Assembly: GCF_900104265.1 (NCBI RefSeq)
Contig: NZ_FNJJ01000008.1
Coordinates: 74,000-137,999 of the forward strand
Length of the DNA stretch: 64,000 bases
From: Ectopseudomonas guguanensis
GTDB lineage: Bacteria > Pseudomonadota > Gammaproteobacteria > Pseudomonadales > Pseudomonadaceae
Direction: 5' to 3'
In this document: positions 29,077 through 36,979 of the stretch, one piece after another
How positions within the stretch are numbered: position 1 is the first letter of the stretch
Layout of the letters: each line of letters opens with the position of its first letter
Translations under genes and position numbers: made by a program
The notes under the pieces: model-generated
Databases searched by the model: none
What the model was told of the DNA's origin: nothing
Seen by the model: the letters and a program-made list of their open reading frames with translations, nothing else

Positions 29077-29089
29077 TAAATAATTGATT
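29077..29089 (-). promoter_or_regulatory. IHF-binding site (exact match to consensus)
   Basis: The minus strand reads AATCAATTATTTA, an exact fit to the IHF consensus WATCAANNNNTTR. It lies 28 bp upstream of the sigma-54 -24 element, in an AT-rich tract. Such sites bend DNA to bring an enhancer-bound activator to RNA polymerase; that role here is inferred. Confidence 0.7.
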
Positions 29090-29117
29090 TAAAACAATTT
29101 TAATCAAAACGGCAGTC

Positions 29118-29133
29118 TGGCACGGGCGCTGCA
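29118..29133 (+). promoter_or_regulatory. Sigma-54 (RpoN) promoter, -24/-12 elements
   Basis: TGGCACGGGCGCTGCA matches the RpoN consensus TGGCAC-N5-TTGCA at all but one position, with the exact GG-N10-GC spacing. The GC of the -12 element is at 29131-29132, so transcription should start near 29144. The first gene start is at 29233. Confidence 0.85.
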
Positions 29134-29232
29134 ATGTCCTGTTTGGGTAGCCGGTCATGCACCGGTCGCGATGCAAGAAAGGAAGAGACGGAATGCCACG
29201 CCATCCGCCTCGAACGCAACAGGAGAACCGCC

Positions 29233-29430
29233 ATGTGGATAGTCGCTCTGGTATTGGCCAGCCTGCTGCTTCTGCTCAGCCTGATGCTCGCCAGCGTCCT
29301 GCTGATTGGCCAGACCCTGTGTGCGAGCCGCAACACCGCCGAGCTGGAGCTGCCCACGGGCGCTGAACCCCAGCCATCGGTCCCAAGCAACGCGCAAGAC
29401 CCCTGGCCTGCCTGGGCCATTCCCCATTGA
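29233..29430 (+). CDS. Small membrane protein, unknown function (65 residues)
   Basis: From ATG 29233 (AGGAG ribosome site) the protein is 65 residues. It starts [20 protein letters not shown], one long hydrophobic segment (about residues 2-27), then GQTLCASRN and a proline-rich acidic tail ending WPAWAIPH. This is a single-pass membrane peptide with a soluble tail. I recognise no family. It is the first gene after the sigma-54 promoter and is followed by the DUF1328 gene (19 bp away). Confidence 0.72.
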   Translation: MWIVALVLASLLLLLSLMLASVLLIGQTLCASRNTAELELPTGAEPQPSVPSNAQDPWPAWAIPH

Positions 29431-29449
29431 TCCATCGAGGAGAAACACC

Positions 29450-29614
29450 ATGCTAAGTTGGGCAGTCACTTTCCTGATCATCGCCATCATCGCCGCTGTA
29501 CTGGGCTTCGGTGGTATCGCCGGCACCGCTGCAGGTATTGCCAAGATTCTGTTCGTAGTGTTCCTGGTGCTGTTCATCATCTCGTTCGTGATGGGCCGTC
29601 GCCCTCGGATGTGA
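29450..29614 (+). CDS. DUF1328 (YtjA-family) small membrane protein
   Basis: The 54-residue protein [20 protein letters not shown] followed by [18 protein letters not shown] and ending FVMGRRPRM is a typical DUF1328/YtjA protein with two membrane segments. CGAGGAGAAACACC gives a strong ribosome site. Members are often stress- or envelope-related in proteobacteria, with no known biochemical function. It follows the 65-residue membrane protein and precedes the lysozyme inhibitor with 15 bp spacing, so the three genes likely form one sigma-54 transcript. Confidence 0.9.
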   Translation: MLSWAVTFLIIAIIAAVLGFGGIAGTAAGIAKILFVVFLVLFIISFVMGRRPRM

Positions 29615-29629
29615 CGCAGGGAGACCTGG

Positions 29630-30091
29630 ATGCAATCGATTCACGCCATCGCTGCCGCCCTGTTGCTGGGCGGCGCCCTGGCGGCGCAAGCCGCCGACCG
29701 CGACGCCAGTTTCCATCCCGGCGAGTTGCTGAGCAGTAACGCCGAGTACCGCGAAGCCTGGCAGGACCTGGTCAAGAACGAAGAACGCCTGCCGGACTGG
29801 CTGATCAATCTCAGTGGCCTGTCCACCCCGATGCAAGCCGTGGAAGCTGACGGTGATCGCTATCTGGTCGGCCAGGTGTGCGAAGCGCACAAGTGCTTCA
29901 GCCAGCGCGCCTATGTCGCCTTCGAATGGCAGGACGACGACGCCTATGCGCTTTACGTACAGGTGCCGGACGGCCTGCCGGAAGACCGCGCGCCCAGCGA
30001 ACACGCCAGCCTGCGCTGGCTGGGCGACCCCGACGAGGAAATCCGGCAGATGCTGATGGAGCAGCTGCGCAACGATCCCAACTGGTATTGA
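29630..30091 (+). CDS. ivy: Ivy-family lysozyme inhibitor (periplasmic)
   Basis: The 153-residue protein has a signal peptide (cleavage likely after ALAAQA, residue 21) and an Ivy domain. The inhibitory loop C84-E-A-H-K-C89 matches the CxxHxC motif whose histidine enters the lysozyme active site in Ivy of E. coli (CKPHDC). The flanking W and YLVGQVCEAHKCFSQRAYVAF also fit. It should protect peptidoglycan from C-type lysozymes, or act on the cell's own lytic enzymes. Ivy in P. aeruginosa has paralogs; which one this matches was not tested. It is the last gene of the sigma-54 set. Confidence 0.88.
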   Translation: MQSIHAIAAALLLGGALAAQAADRDASFHPGELLSSNAEYREAWQDLVKNEERLPDWLINLSGLSTPMQAVEADGDRYLVGQVCEAHKCFSQRAYVAFEWQDDDAYALYVQVPDGLPEDRAPSEHASLRWLGDPDEEIRQMLMEQLRNDPNWY

Positions 30092-30255
30092 GTGACGGCA
30101 GTTTGCCGGTTGTCCCCTGGAGACTGCCGGCGCGTTATCATCCCCCGCCATAACGGCATGCCCTCCGTCATCCGGCTCCCCGCGCCAGCTTTTCCCGCCG
30201 GGAGAAGGACACCCAGGAAGGCGTCGCTCGCGACTTCGAGCTAAGGGGGATCGCA

Positions 30256-31485
30256 ATGCTCAATGGCCTGTGGCTGAGCTTTTTTCTGCTGGGCGCCGTC
30301 GCCGCCCTGGCGCGCTGGCTGCTAGGCGGCGACGCCAGCGTGTTCGCTGCCATGGTCGAGAGCCTGTTCGCCATGGCCAAGCTCTCGGTGGAGCTGATGG
30401 TGGTGCTGTTCGGCACCCTGACGCTGTGGCTGGGCCTGCTGCGTATCGCCGAGAAGGCCGGCCTGGTCGATCTGCTGGCGCGCCTGCTCGGCCCACTGTT
30501 CGCCCGCCTGATGCCGGAGGTGCCGCGCGGCCATCCGGCACTGGGGCTGATCAGCATGAACTTCGCCGCCAATGGCCTGGGCCTGGACAACGCCGCCACA
30601 CCCATCGGCCTGAAAGCCATGCGTGCCCTGCAGGATCTCAACCCCAGCGCCACCACCGCGAGCAATGCGCAGATTCTGTTCCTGGTGCTCAACACCTCGT
30701 CACTGACCCTGCTGCCGGTATCGATCTTCATGTACCGCGTGCAGCAGGGCGCCGAGGACCCGACCCTGGTGTTCCTGCCGATCCTGCTCGCCACCAGCGC
30801 CTCGACGCTGGCCGGGCTGCTGGCGGTGGCGCTGGTGCAACGCCTGCGCCTGTGGGACCCGGTGGTACTGGCCTACCTGATTCCTTCCGCGTTGCTGCTC
30901 GGCAGCTTCATGGCGCTGCTCGCCGGCATGAGCGCCGCGGCCCTGGCGGCGCTGTCCTCGCTGCTCGGCAACCTTACCCTGTTCGGTCTGATCCTGCTGT
31001 TTCTGGTGGTCGGTGCGCTGCGCCGGGTGGCGGTGTACGAAAGCTTCATCGAGGGTGCCAGGGAAGGCTTCGACGTGGCCAAGAGCCTACTGCCGTACCT
31101 GGTGGCCATGCTCTGCGCCATTGGTGTGCTGCGCGCCTCCGGCGCCCTGGATTTCGGCCTCGACGGCATCCGCTGGCTGGTCGAGGCGCTGGGCTGGGAT
31201 ACCCGTTTCGTCGATGCCCTGCCCACCGCACTGATGAAGCCGTTCTCCGGTGGCGCCGCGCGCGCCATGCTGATCGAGACCATGGAGAACTTCGGCGTCG
31301 ACAGCTTCCCGGCGCTAGTCGCGGCCACGGTGCAGGGCAGTACCGAAACCACCTTCTACGTGCTGGCGGTGTACTTCGGCGCCGTCGGCCTGCAGCGTGC
31401 GCGGCATGCGGTGGGCTGCGCGCTGGTCGCCGACGCGGCCGGGATCATCGCCGCCATCGGCGTGTGCTACTGGTTCTTCGGCTAG
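30256..31485 (+). CDS. SpmA/SpmB-like fused nucleoside-recognition membrane protein
   Basis: The 409-residue protein has about ten membrane segments in two halves, each carrying the nucleoside-recognition (gate) motif. The first half has ISMNFAANGLGLDNAATPIGL (SpmA-like). The second has PTALMKPFSGGAARAMLIE and VQGSTETTFYVLAVYFGAVG (SpmB-like). Bacillus has separate SpmA and SpmB proteins acting in spore core dehydration; in non-spore formers the fused protein has no known role. The gene is monocistronic, between the Ivy gene and a lipoprotein gene on the opposite strand. Confidence 0.9.
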   Translation: MLNGLWLSFFLLGAVAALARWLLGGDASVFAAMVESLFAMAKLSVELMVVLFGTLTLWLGLLRIAEKAGLVDLLARLLGPLFARLMPEVPRGHPALGLISMNFAANGLGLDNAATPIGLKAMRALQDLNPSATTASNAQILFLVLNTSSLTLLPVSIFMYRVQQGAEDPTLVFLPILLATSASTLAGLLAVALVQRLRLWDPVVLAYLIPSALLLGSFMALLAGMSAAALAALSSLLGNLTLFGLILLFLVVGALRRVAVYESFIEGAREGFDVAKSLLPYLVAMLCAIGVLRASGALDFGLDGIRWLVEALGWDTRFVDALPTALMKPFSGGAARAMLIETMENFGVDSFPALVAATVQGSTETTFYVLAVYFGAVGLQRARHAVGCALVADAAGIIAAIGVCYWFFG

Positions 31486-31582
31486 ACGGTCTACCGCCTC
31501 CTGCCGGGCTTTCAGGGTGTCCGACGCCGCCCGGGCCGCACTCCGATACCCTCGAATATCCGGCTGCGATCTGTAGAACATT

Positions 31583-31668
31583 GGTGCGCATGGCGCACCC
31601 TACTGGGCGGTGGACGTTCTTGTCACCGGCGTATGGCTGAGGGCGGTCGTAGGTGCGCCGTGCGCACC
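31583..31668. repeat. Inverted pair of GTGCGC-type intergenic repeats
   Basis: GGTGCGCATGGCGCACCCTAC (31583-31603, 21 bp, shown here as two arms) and GTAGGTGCGCCGTGCGCACC (31649-31668) form an imperfect inverted pair. The same core appears at 48231-48362 and 49279-49333. It is one of several palindromic families in this genome. Confidence 0.7.
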
Positions 31669-31733
31669 ACTGTGCAGATATTCCCGACCATGGCCAACCC
31701 GGCCGCGATACGGGAGCGCTTGGCGCACGGCGG

Positions 31734-32315
31734 CTATTCGCCGAAACCGAGCGTCCTGCCGGCCCAGGTCAGCAGCGGATCATCATGCTCGTACTGGCGC
31801 AGGGCGAGGAGCTTGGGCGCGACGAAGGCCTCGAAATCCTCGGCACGCTCGAAGTAGACGCCGGTGAAAATGGCGAACATCGACTTGTTGCCCACCGTGG
31901 CATAGAACAGGTTGCCCACCGGCTCACCGTCCTGGGTCAGCAGCTTGAGGCTGGCGCGCGCGGCCAGTTTGGTCTGCAGCGGCAGCTCCTGCTCCACCAG
32001 GCCGCTGCCGCGCAGGCCGAACGAAGCGCCGAAGGTTTCCGCGTAGCTGGTCATCAGCGCGTCGCTGGCACGCGGATAGAGCGAGACGCCGCTGTAGAGG
32101 TAGAACCAGTCGCTGCCTTCGCTCTCGAAGCTGAGGTCGATGCTGCGCGCCGCGTAGGTCACCAGCTTCTCGTAACGACCACCATCCGGCGCGTCGTAGG
32201 CGGAGAAATCCTCCCCGCTGAGCAACAGACGGCGCTCTTCGACGAGCGGAGCTTCACTCTCGATGCAGCCGCCGAGCGACAGCGCGACCAGCAGCATCAG
32301 CAGCGATCTGAACAT
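31734..32315 (-). CDS. Hypothetical lipoprotein (193 residues)
   Basis: From ATG 32315 (GGGAGGAA upstream) the protein is 193 residues with a lipoprotein signal MFRSLLMLLVALSLGGC (Cys17). The mature part is soluble with no recognised domain, but contains YTAARSIDLSFESEGSDW-like and WFYLYSGVSLYPRASDAL stretches and a C-terminal VYFERAEDFEAFVAPKLL. It likely faces the periplasm. The gene is divergent from the epimerase across 284 bp. I assign no function. Confidence 0.78.
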   Translation of the reverse strand: MFRSLLMLLVALSLGGCIESEAPLVEERRLLLSGEDFSAYDAPDGGRYEKLVTYAARSIDLSFESEGSDWFYLYSGVSLYPRASDALMTSYAETFGASFGLRGSGLVEQELPLQTKLAARASLKLLTQDGEPVGNLFYATVGNKSMFAIFTGVYFERAEDFEAFVAPKLLALRQYEHDDPLLTWAGRTLGFGE

Positions 32316-32599
32316 GGCATTCCTCCCTGAACGTGCGCCGCCAGCTTGCCCGAATCGCCAGGAGCTCGCCAGCGATCGCCGTGCGCGCTGTGCACGAGGC
32401 CACACCGTTGGTCGGCTCGCGCGCACAGGCATGGCCAATAGCCAGCTCCCCCGCCACCTGGCGGCATTCCTCGACCTAGACTGGCAGAGGGCTGACAACT
32501 ACAGACACCAGGCCTGCTCAGCGCATGCCCAGCAAGCACCGCCGTGCTTGCCGCGATCGAACGGGCCAGGCGGACGCTCTGCGCCGCGGGGAGATACCC

Positions 32600-33577
32600 A
32601 TGCGCATTCTGATCACCGGCGCAGCCGGCTTCATCGGCCATCAACTGCTCGACGAACTGGCCATCCAGCACCCCGAATGGACCCTGATCGCCGCGGACAT
32701 TCGTCCCCTCGACAGCCGTGGGCTGAAAGCCAATGTCGAGCCGGTCCTCCTCGACATGGGCCGCCCGGCGCAGGTACGCGCCTGCATCGCCGGCTGGAAG
32801 CCGGACGCCATCGTCCACCTGGCCACGGTGATAAGGCCGCCACGCGACATGAGCGAGGCGCACCTGCATGCCATCGAAGTCGGCGGCACCCAATGCCTGG
32901 TGGACAGCGCCGCGGTCAATGGCGTACGCCAGCTGATCGTCACCAGCTCCGGCGCCGCCTACGGCTACACACCGGACAACGCCGAATGGATCGACGAGCA
33001 GCATCCCCTGCGCGGCCATCCGCACTTCGCCTACGCCCGGCACAAGCTAGAGATCGAGCAGCTGCTGGCACGCAGCCGCGCCCAGCATCCGCAGTTGCGT
33101 CAGCTGATCCTGCGCCCCGGCACCATTCTCGGCCGTCGCCTGAACAACCCGGTCAGCGACCTGTTCAAGAAACACGCCGTGCTCGGCGTACGCGGCCACG
33201 ACAGCCGCTTCGTGTTCATCTGGGAGCAGGATGTGGTCGGCATCATCCGCCAGGGGCTGGAGCAAGCCAGCGAAGGCATCTACAACCTGGCCGGTGACGG
33301 CGCACTGAGCCTGGCGGAAATCGCCGAGATACTGGGCAAGCCCTACCGCCCGCTGCCGGCGATGCTGCTGGCCGGCGCGCTGCGCCTGCTCAAGCCGCTG
33401 GGGCTGAGCCAGTACGGCCCGGAGCAGCTGGATTTCCTGCGCTACCGGCCGGTACTGAGCAACCAGCGGCTGAAAGACGAATTCGGCTACCAGCCACGCT
33501 ATTCCAGCCGTGAAGCCTTCTTCGCCTTTCTCAACGCTCAGGGCATCAGCTACCGCTCAGGCGAAAGCCGACCTTGA
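32600..33577 (+). CDS. Extended SDR NAD-dependent epimerase/dehydratase-like protein
   Basis: From ATG 32600 (GGGGAG upstream) the protein has 325 residues. It has an N-terminal Rossmann motif GAAGFIG (7-13), DIVHLAT-like IVHLAT, the catalytic SS (S116-S117) and Y145-x3-K149 (YARHK). These place it among extended short-chain dehydrogenases such as sugar-nucleotide epimerases. A cofactor of NAD(P) is expected. The sugar or steroid substrate cannot be inferred. It is convergent with the dodecin gene and overlaps its 3' end by 32 bp. Confidence 0.85.
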   Translation: MRILITGAAGFIGHQLLDELAIQHPEWTLIAADIRPLDSRGLKANVEPVLLDMGRPAQVRACIAGWKPDAIVHLATVIRPPRDMSEAHLHAIEVGGTQCLVDSAAVNGVRQLIVTSSGAAYGYTPDNAEWIDEQHPLRGHPHFAYARHKLEIEQLLARSRAQHPQLRQLILRPGTILGRRLNNPVSDLFKKHAVLGVRGHDSRFVFIWEQDVVGIIRQGLEQASEGIYNLAGDGALSLAEIAEILGKPYRPLPAMLLAGALRLLKPLGLSQYGPEQLDFLRYRPVLSNQRLKDEFGYQPRYSSREAFFAFLNAQGISYRSGESRP

Positions 33578-33761
33578 GCGTGACCTGATAGTGACCCACC
33601 TTGCCGTTCTCGATATGGCCGCGCGTGTCGACCACCTCGAACCAGTCCATGTTGCGCACGCTCTTGGCGCACTCGGCCAGGGCGTTCTCGATGGCATCCT
33701 CGATGCTGGTGCGGGACGAGCCGACGATTTCGATCTTCTTGTAGGTGTGGTGATCGGTCAT
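33546..33761 (-). CDS. Dodecin (flavin-binding dodecameric protein)
   Basis: This 71-residue protein has the dodecin signature: YKKIEIVGSSRTSIEDAIEN (about 7-26), WFEVVDTRGHIENGKVGHYQ (about 40-59), and W40 positioned to stack on the flavin. Dodecins store riboflavin or FMN in the cytosol. AGGAG precedes the ATG. The gene ends inside the 3' end of the convergent epimerase gene, a real 32-bp overlap of opposite-strand coding sequence. Confidence 0.94.
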   Translation of the reverse strand: MTDHHTYKKIEIVGSSRTSIEDAIENALAECAKSVRNMDWFEVVDTRGHIENGKVGHYQVTLKVGFRLSGS

Positions 33762-33881
33762 GACAGAACTCCTGTGGCTTGAAGGTACTTCTTCAGACTA
33801 GCCGCACGGATGTAAGTGTCATCTAACGCTGGTGCACTGGCGTCGCGCCTTGCGCCATGCGATCTGACGAGGCGCCGGCGT

Positions 33882-34760
33882 TCACGCCAGCTCTTCGCGC
33901 AGCCAGCGCGCCAGACGCTCGCTGCGCGGGTCGGCGCGACGCGTCCACAGCGCCAGGCAGCCGCTGGTCTCGACGAAGCCCCAGGGCGCCACCAGGCGAC
34001 CGGCGCACAGGTCGTCAGCCACCAGCGTCTGTGGCGCGATGGCGACACCGAGCCCGGCAGCGGCTGCCTCCAGCAGGTAATAGAGATGTTCGAAACCCTG
34101 GCCCTGCTGCAGTCGCTCGGGCGCCAGCCCCTTGGCCTGCGCCCACTGTGGCCAGGCCTGCGGGCGCGAGGTGGTGTGCAGCAAGGCTTCGGTATACAGC
34201 GCATCGGCTGAAGCCGCCGCCAAGCGCGCATGGTTGGCGTAGCGCGGGCTCAGCACCGGGCCGATGCGCTCGGCCGCCAGCTCGAACACCTGCATGTCGG
34301 CCGGCCAGGGCGGGTCGGCGAACAGCAGGGTGGCGTCCACCTCGGCGCTGCGCGGGTCCAGCTCGCCCTGGCTGGCCGAGAGTTGCAGGCGCAGCTCGGG
34401 CAGTTCGCGCTGCAGGCGATCCAGGCGCGGGATGAACCAGCGCGCCAGCAGGCTGCCCGGGCAGCCGAGCACGAAGGGACGCTCCTCGGTTTCGCGGCGC
34501 AGCGTGGCGCAGGTATCGCGCAGGCGCTCGAAGGCCTCCGCAGCGGCATCGCGCAGGCGAAGACCGGCGGCGGTGAGCTTGACGCCACGGCCGTCCTTTT
34601 CGAAAAGGCTCACGGCAAGCTGTTCTTCCAGAGCACGGATTTGTCGGCTGATGGCACCGTGGGTCACGTGTAGCTCTTCCCCGGCACGGCTGATGCTCAT
34701 AAGGCGCGCCGAGGCCTCGAAGGCTCGCAGGGCGTTGAGTGGAGGCAGTTCACGACTCAT
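33882..34760 (-). CDS. trpI: TrpI, LysR-type activator of trpBA
   Basis: This 292-residue LysR-type regulator has an N-terminal winged helix-turn-helix (about 5-65, [20 protein letters not shown] and [19 protein letters not shown]) and a C-terminal effector domain. Its divergent position immediately upstream of trpBA is the conserved TrpI arrangement in pseudomonads. TrpI activates trpBA in response to indoleglycerol phosphate. The intergenic region contains a palindrome suited to binding (see the operator entry). Confidence 0.93.
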   Translation of the reverse strand: MSRELPPLNALRAFEASARLMSISRAGEELHVTHGAISRQIRALEEQLAVSLFEKDGRGVKLTAAGLRLRDAAAEAFERLRDTCATLRRETEERPFVLGCPGSLLARWFIPRLDRLQRELPELRLQLSASQGELDPRSAEVDATLLFADPPWPADMQVFELAAERIGPVLSPRYANHARLAAASADALYTEALLHTTSRPQAWPQWAQAKGLAPERLQQGQGFEHLYYLLEAAAAGLGVAIAPQTLVADDLCAGRLVAPWGFVETSGCLALWTRRADPRSERLARWLREELA

Positions 34761-34884
34761 GGATTTGTGACTTTTTCTGACATGTCACTGCAATCTAATC
34801 GCTTTTCCCCATCTCGGCCAGGGGTAGAATGAACCCATCACTCACTCGCCCTGCTAGCCATTGGCTGTCGACAAGGAGCACGCC
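34761..34884. promoter_or_regulatory. trpI-trpBA divergent control region with TrpI-type palindrome
   Basis: The 124-bp region contains TGACATGTCA, a perfect 10-bp palindrome at 34778-34787, within a larger GTGAC-N12-GTCAC inverted repeat. A likely trpBA -10 element TAGAAT lies at about 34826 with a weak -35, as expected of an activator-dependent promoter. AAGGAG at 34871-34879 is the trpB ribosome site. Binding by TrpI is inferred from gene order. Confidence 0.6.
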
Positions 34885-36099
34885 ATGACCTCATTTCGTA
34901 CCGGCCCCGACGCTCGCGGCCTGTTCGGCCGCTTCGGTGGTCAGTTCGTCGCCGAAACCCTGATGCCGCTGATCAACTCGCTGGCCGCCGAGTACGAGAA
35001 GGCCAAGAGCGATCCGGCCTTCCTCGAAGAGCTGGCCTACTTCCAGCGCGACTACATCGGCCGCGCCAGCCCGCTGTATTACGCCGAACGCCTGAGTCAG
35101 CACTTCGGCGGGGCGAAGATCTACCTCAAGCGCGAAGACCTCAATCACACCGGCGCGCACAAGATCAACAACTGCATCGGCCAGATCCTCCTGGCCAAGC
35201 GCATGGGCAAGCAGCGCATCATCGCCGAGACCGGCGCCGGCATGCACGGCGTGGCCACCGCCACCGTGGCCGCGCGTTTCGGCATGCAGTGCGTGGTTTA
35301 CATGGGCACCACCGACATCGACCGCCAGCAGGCCAACGTCTTCCGCATGAAGCTGCTCGGCGCCGAGGTGATTCCGGTCACCGCCGGCACCGGCACCCTC
35401 AAGGACGCCATGAACGAGGCCCTGCGCGACTGGGTGACCAACGTTCACAACACCTTCTACCTGATCGGCACCGCAGCGGGCCCGCACCCGTACCCGGCCA
35501 TGGTCCGCGACTTCCAGTCGGTGATCGGCAACGAAGTGCGCGAGCAGATCCTGGCCAAGGAAGGGCGTCTGCCCGACTCGCTGGTGGCCTGCATCGGCGG
35601 TGGCTCCAACGCCATCGGCCTGTTCCACCCCTTCCTCGATGACGAAGGCGTGCAGATCGTCGGCGTCGAGGCGGCCGGCCACGGCATCGACACCGGCAAG
35701 CATGCGGCGAGCATGGCCGGCGGCGCGCCGGGCGTGCTGCACGGCAACCGCACCTTCCTGCTGCAGGACGACGACGGCCAGATCACCGATGCCCACTCGA
35801 TTTCCGCCGGCCTCGACTACCCCGGCGTCGGCCCGGAACACGCCTGGTTGCACGAGATCAAGCGCGTCGAATACGTGCCGATCAGCGATGACGAAGCCCT
35901 CGAGGCCTTCCACCAGTGCTGCCGCCTGGAAGGCATCATCCCGGCCCTGGAAAGCGCTCATGCGCTGGCCGAAACCTTCAAGCGTGCGCCGAAGCTGCCC
36001 AAGGATCACCTGATGGTGATCAACCTGTCCGGTCGTGGCGACAAGGACATGCAGACCGTGATGCACCACATGCAGGACAACCAGGAGAAGCACGCATGA
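34885..36099 (+). CDS. trpB: Tryptophan synthase beta chain
   Basis: From ATG 34885 (AAGGAG upstream) the protein has 404 residues. The pyridoxal phosphate lysine is K93 in HTGAHKINN. The phosphate-binding [10 protein letters not shown] lies near 236-245, and AETGAGMHG and GTTDID are present. It condenses indole with serine to give tryptophan in the alpha2-beta2 enzyme. The stop overlaps the trpA start by 4 bp (ATGA), so the two chains are translationally coupled. A TTG at 34861 could add eight residues but is not supported by the ribosome site. Confidence 0.98.
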   Translation: MTSFRTGPDARGLFGRFGGQFVAETLMPLINSLAAEYEKAKSDPAFLEELAYFQRDYIGRASPLYYAERLSQHFGGAKIYLKREDLNHTGAHKINNCIGQILLAKRMGKQRIIAETGAGMHGVATATVAARFGMQCVVYMGTTDIDRQQANVFRMKLLGAEVIPVTAGTGTLKDAMNEALRDWVTNVHNTFYLIGTAAGPHPYPAMVRDFQSVIGNEVREQILAKEGRLPDSLVACIGGGSNAIGLFHPFLDDEGVQIVGVEAAGHGIDTGKHAASMAGGAPGVLHGNRTFLLQDDDGQITDAHSISAGLDYPGVGPEHAWLHEIKRVEYVPISDDEALEAFHQCCRLEGIIPALESAHALAETFKRAPKLPKDHLMVINLSGRGDKDMQTVMHHMQDNQEKHA

Positions 36100-36905
36100 G
36101 CCGCCTGCAGAACCGTTTCGCCGAACTGAAAGCGGAAAACCGCGCCGCGCTGGTGACCTTCATCACCGCCGGCGACCCCGACTACGCCACCTCGCTGAGC
36201 ATCCTCAAGGGCCTGCCGGACGCTGGCGCCGACGTGATCGAACTGGGCATGCCGTTCACCGACCCGATGGCCGACGGCCCGGCCATCCAGCTCGCCAACA
36301 TCCGCGCGCTGGCCGGCAAGCAGGGCATGCAGCAGACGCTGCAGATGGTTCGCGAATTTCGCGAGGGCAACCAGAGCACGCCGCTGGTGCTGATGGGCTA
36401 CTACAACCCGATCTTCGTCTACGGCGTCGAGCGCTTCATCAGCGACGCCAAAGAGGCCGGCGTCGACGGTCTGATCGTGGTCGACCTGCCGCCGGAGCAC
36501 AACGACGAGCTGTGCGAGCCGGCGCAGAGCGCAGGCATGGACTTCATCCGCCTGACCACCCCGACCACCGACGACGACCGCCTGCCCACCGTGCTGGCTG
36601 GCAGCTCCGGCTTCGTCTACTACGTGTCGGTGGCCGGCGTGACCGGCGCCGGCGCGGCGACCATGGATCACGTCGAGGAAGCCGTGGCCCGCCTGCGTCG
36701 CCACACCGATCTGCCGCTGTGCATCGGCTTCGGCATCCGCACCCCGGAGCACGCCGCCGAAGTAGCCAGGCGCGCCGAGGGCGCGGTGGTCGGCTCGGCG
36801 CTGATCGACAAGATCGCCGAGGCGAAGAGCCCGCAGCAGGCTATCGACGGCGTGCTCGGCCTGTGCCGCGAACTGGCCGAAGGGGTACGCGGCGCGCGCC
36901 GCTGA
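36096..36905 (+). CDS. trpA: Tryptophan synthase alpha chain
   Basis: This 269-residue TIM-barrel protein has the catalytic residues E49 (VIELGMPF) and D60 ([10 protein letters not shown]), then GYYNPIF and GVTGAGA in the phosphate-binding loops. It splits indoleglycerol phosphate to indole and glyceraldehyde-3-phosphate and channels indole to TrpB. The gene overlaps trpB by 4 bp. It is followed by an intrinsic terminator. Confidence 0.98.
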   Translation: MSRLQNRFAELKAENRAALVTFITAGDPDYATSLSILKGLPDAGADVIELGMPFTDPMADGPAIQLANIRALAGKQGMQQTLQMVREFREGNQSTPLVLMGYYNPIFVYGVERFISDAKEAGVDGLIVVDLPPEHNDELCEPAQSAGMDFIRLTTPTTDDDRLPTVLAGSSGFVYYVSVAGVTGAGAATMDHVEEAVARLRRHTDLPLCIGFGIRTPEHAAEVARRAEGAVVGSALIDKIAEAKSPQQAIDGVLGLCRELAEGVRGARR

Positions 36906-36922
36906 TCGCTTTCGATCCCCCC

Positions 36923-36962
36923 AAAAAATCGCTGCACCTGGCGACAGGGCAGCGGTTTTTTC
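36923..36962 (+). terminator. Bidirectional intrinsic terminator between trpA and the SulP gene
   Basis: AAAAAATCGCTGC (36923-36935) pairs with GCAGCGGTTTTTT (36949-36961) over 13 positions with one wobble, and the T-tract follows directly. The A-tract on the opposite arm serves the convergent SulP gene. Confidence 0.9.
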
Positions 36963-36979
36963 ATTATGGCATCAGCCGT

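Larger units (their letters stand above)
28870..29232. promoter_or_regulatory. 363-bp intergenic region with thioesterase promoter and sigma-54 promoter for the small-protein operon
   Basis: The left part (28870-29060) is GC-rich and should contain the thioesterase promoter; I see nothing else there. The right part changes abruptly to AT-rich sequence (29074-29110) and holds an IHF-like site, followed by a near-consensus sigma-54 promoter. After it lies an untranslated leader of about 90 bp to the ATG at 29233. Confidence 0.7.
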
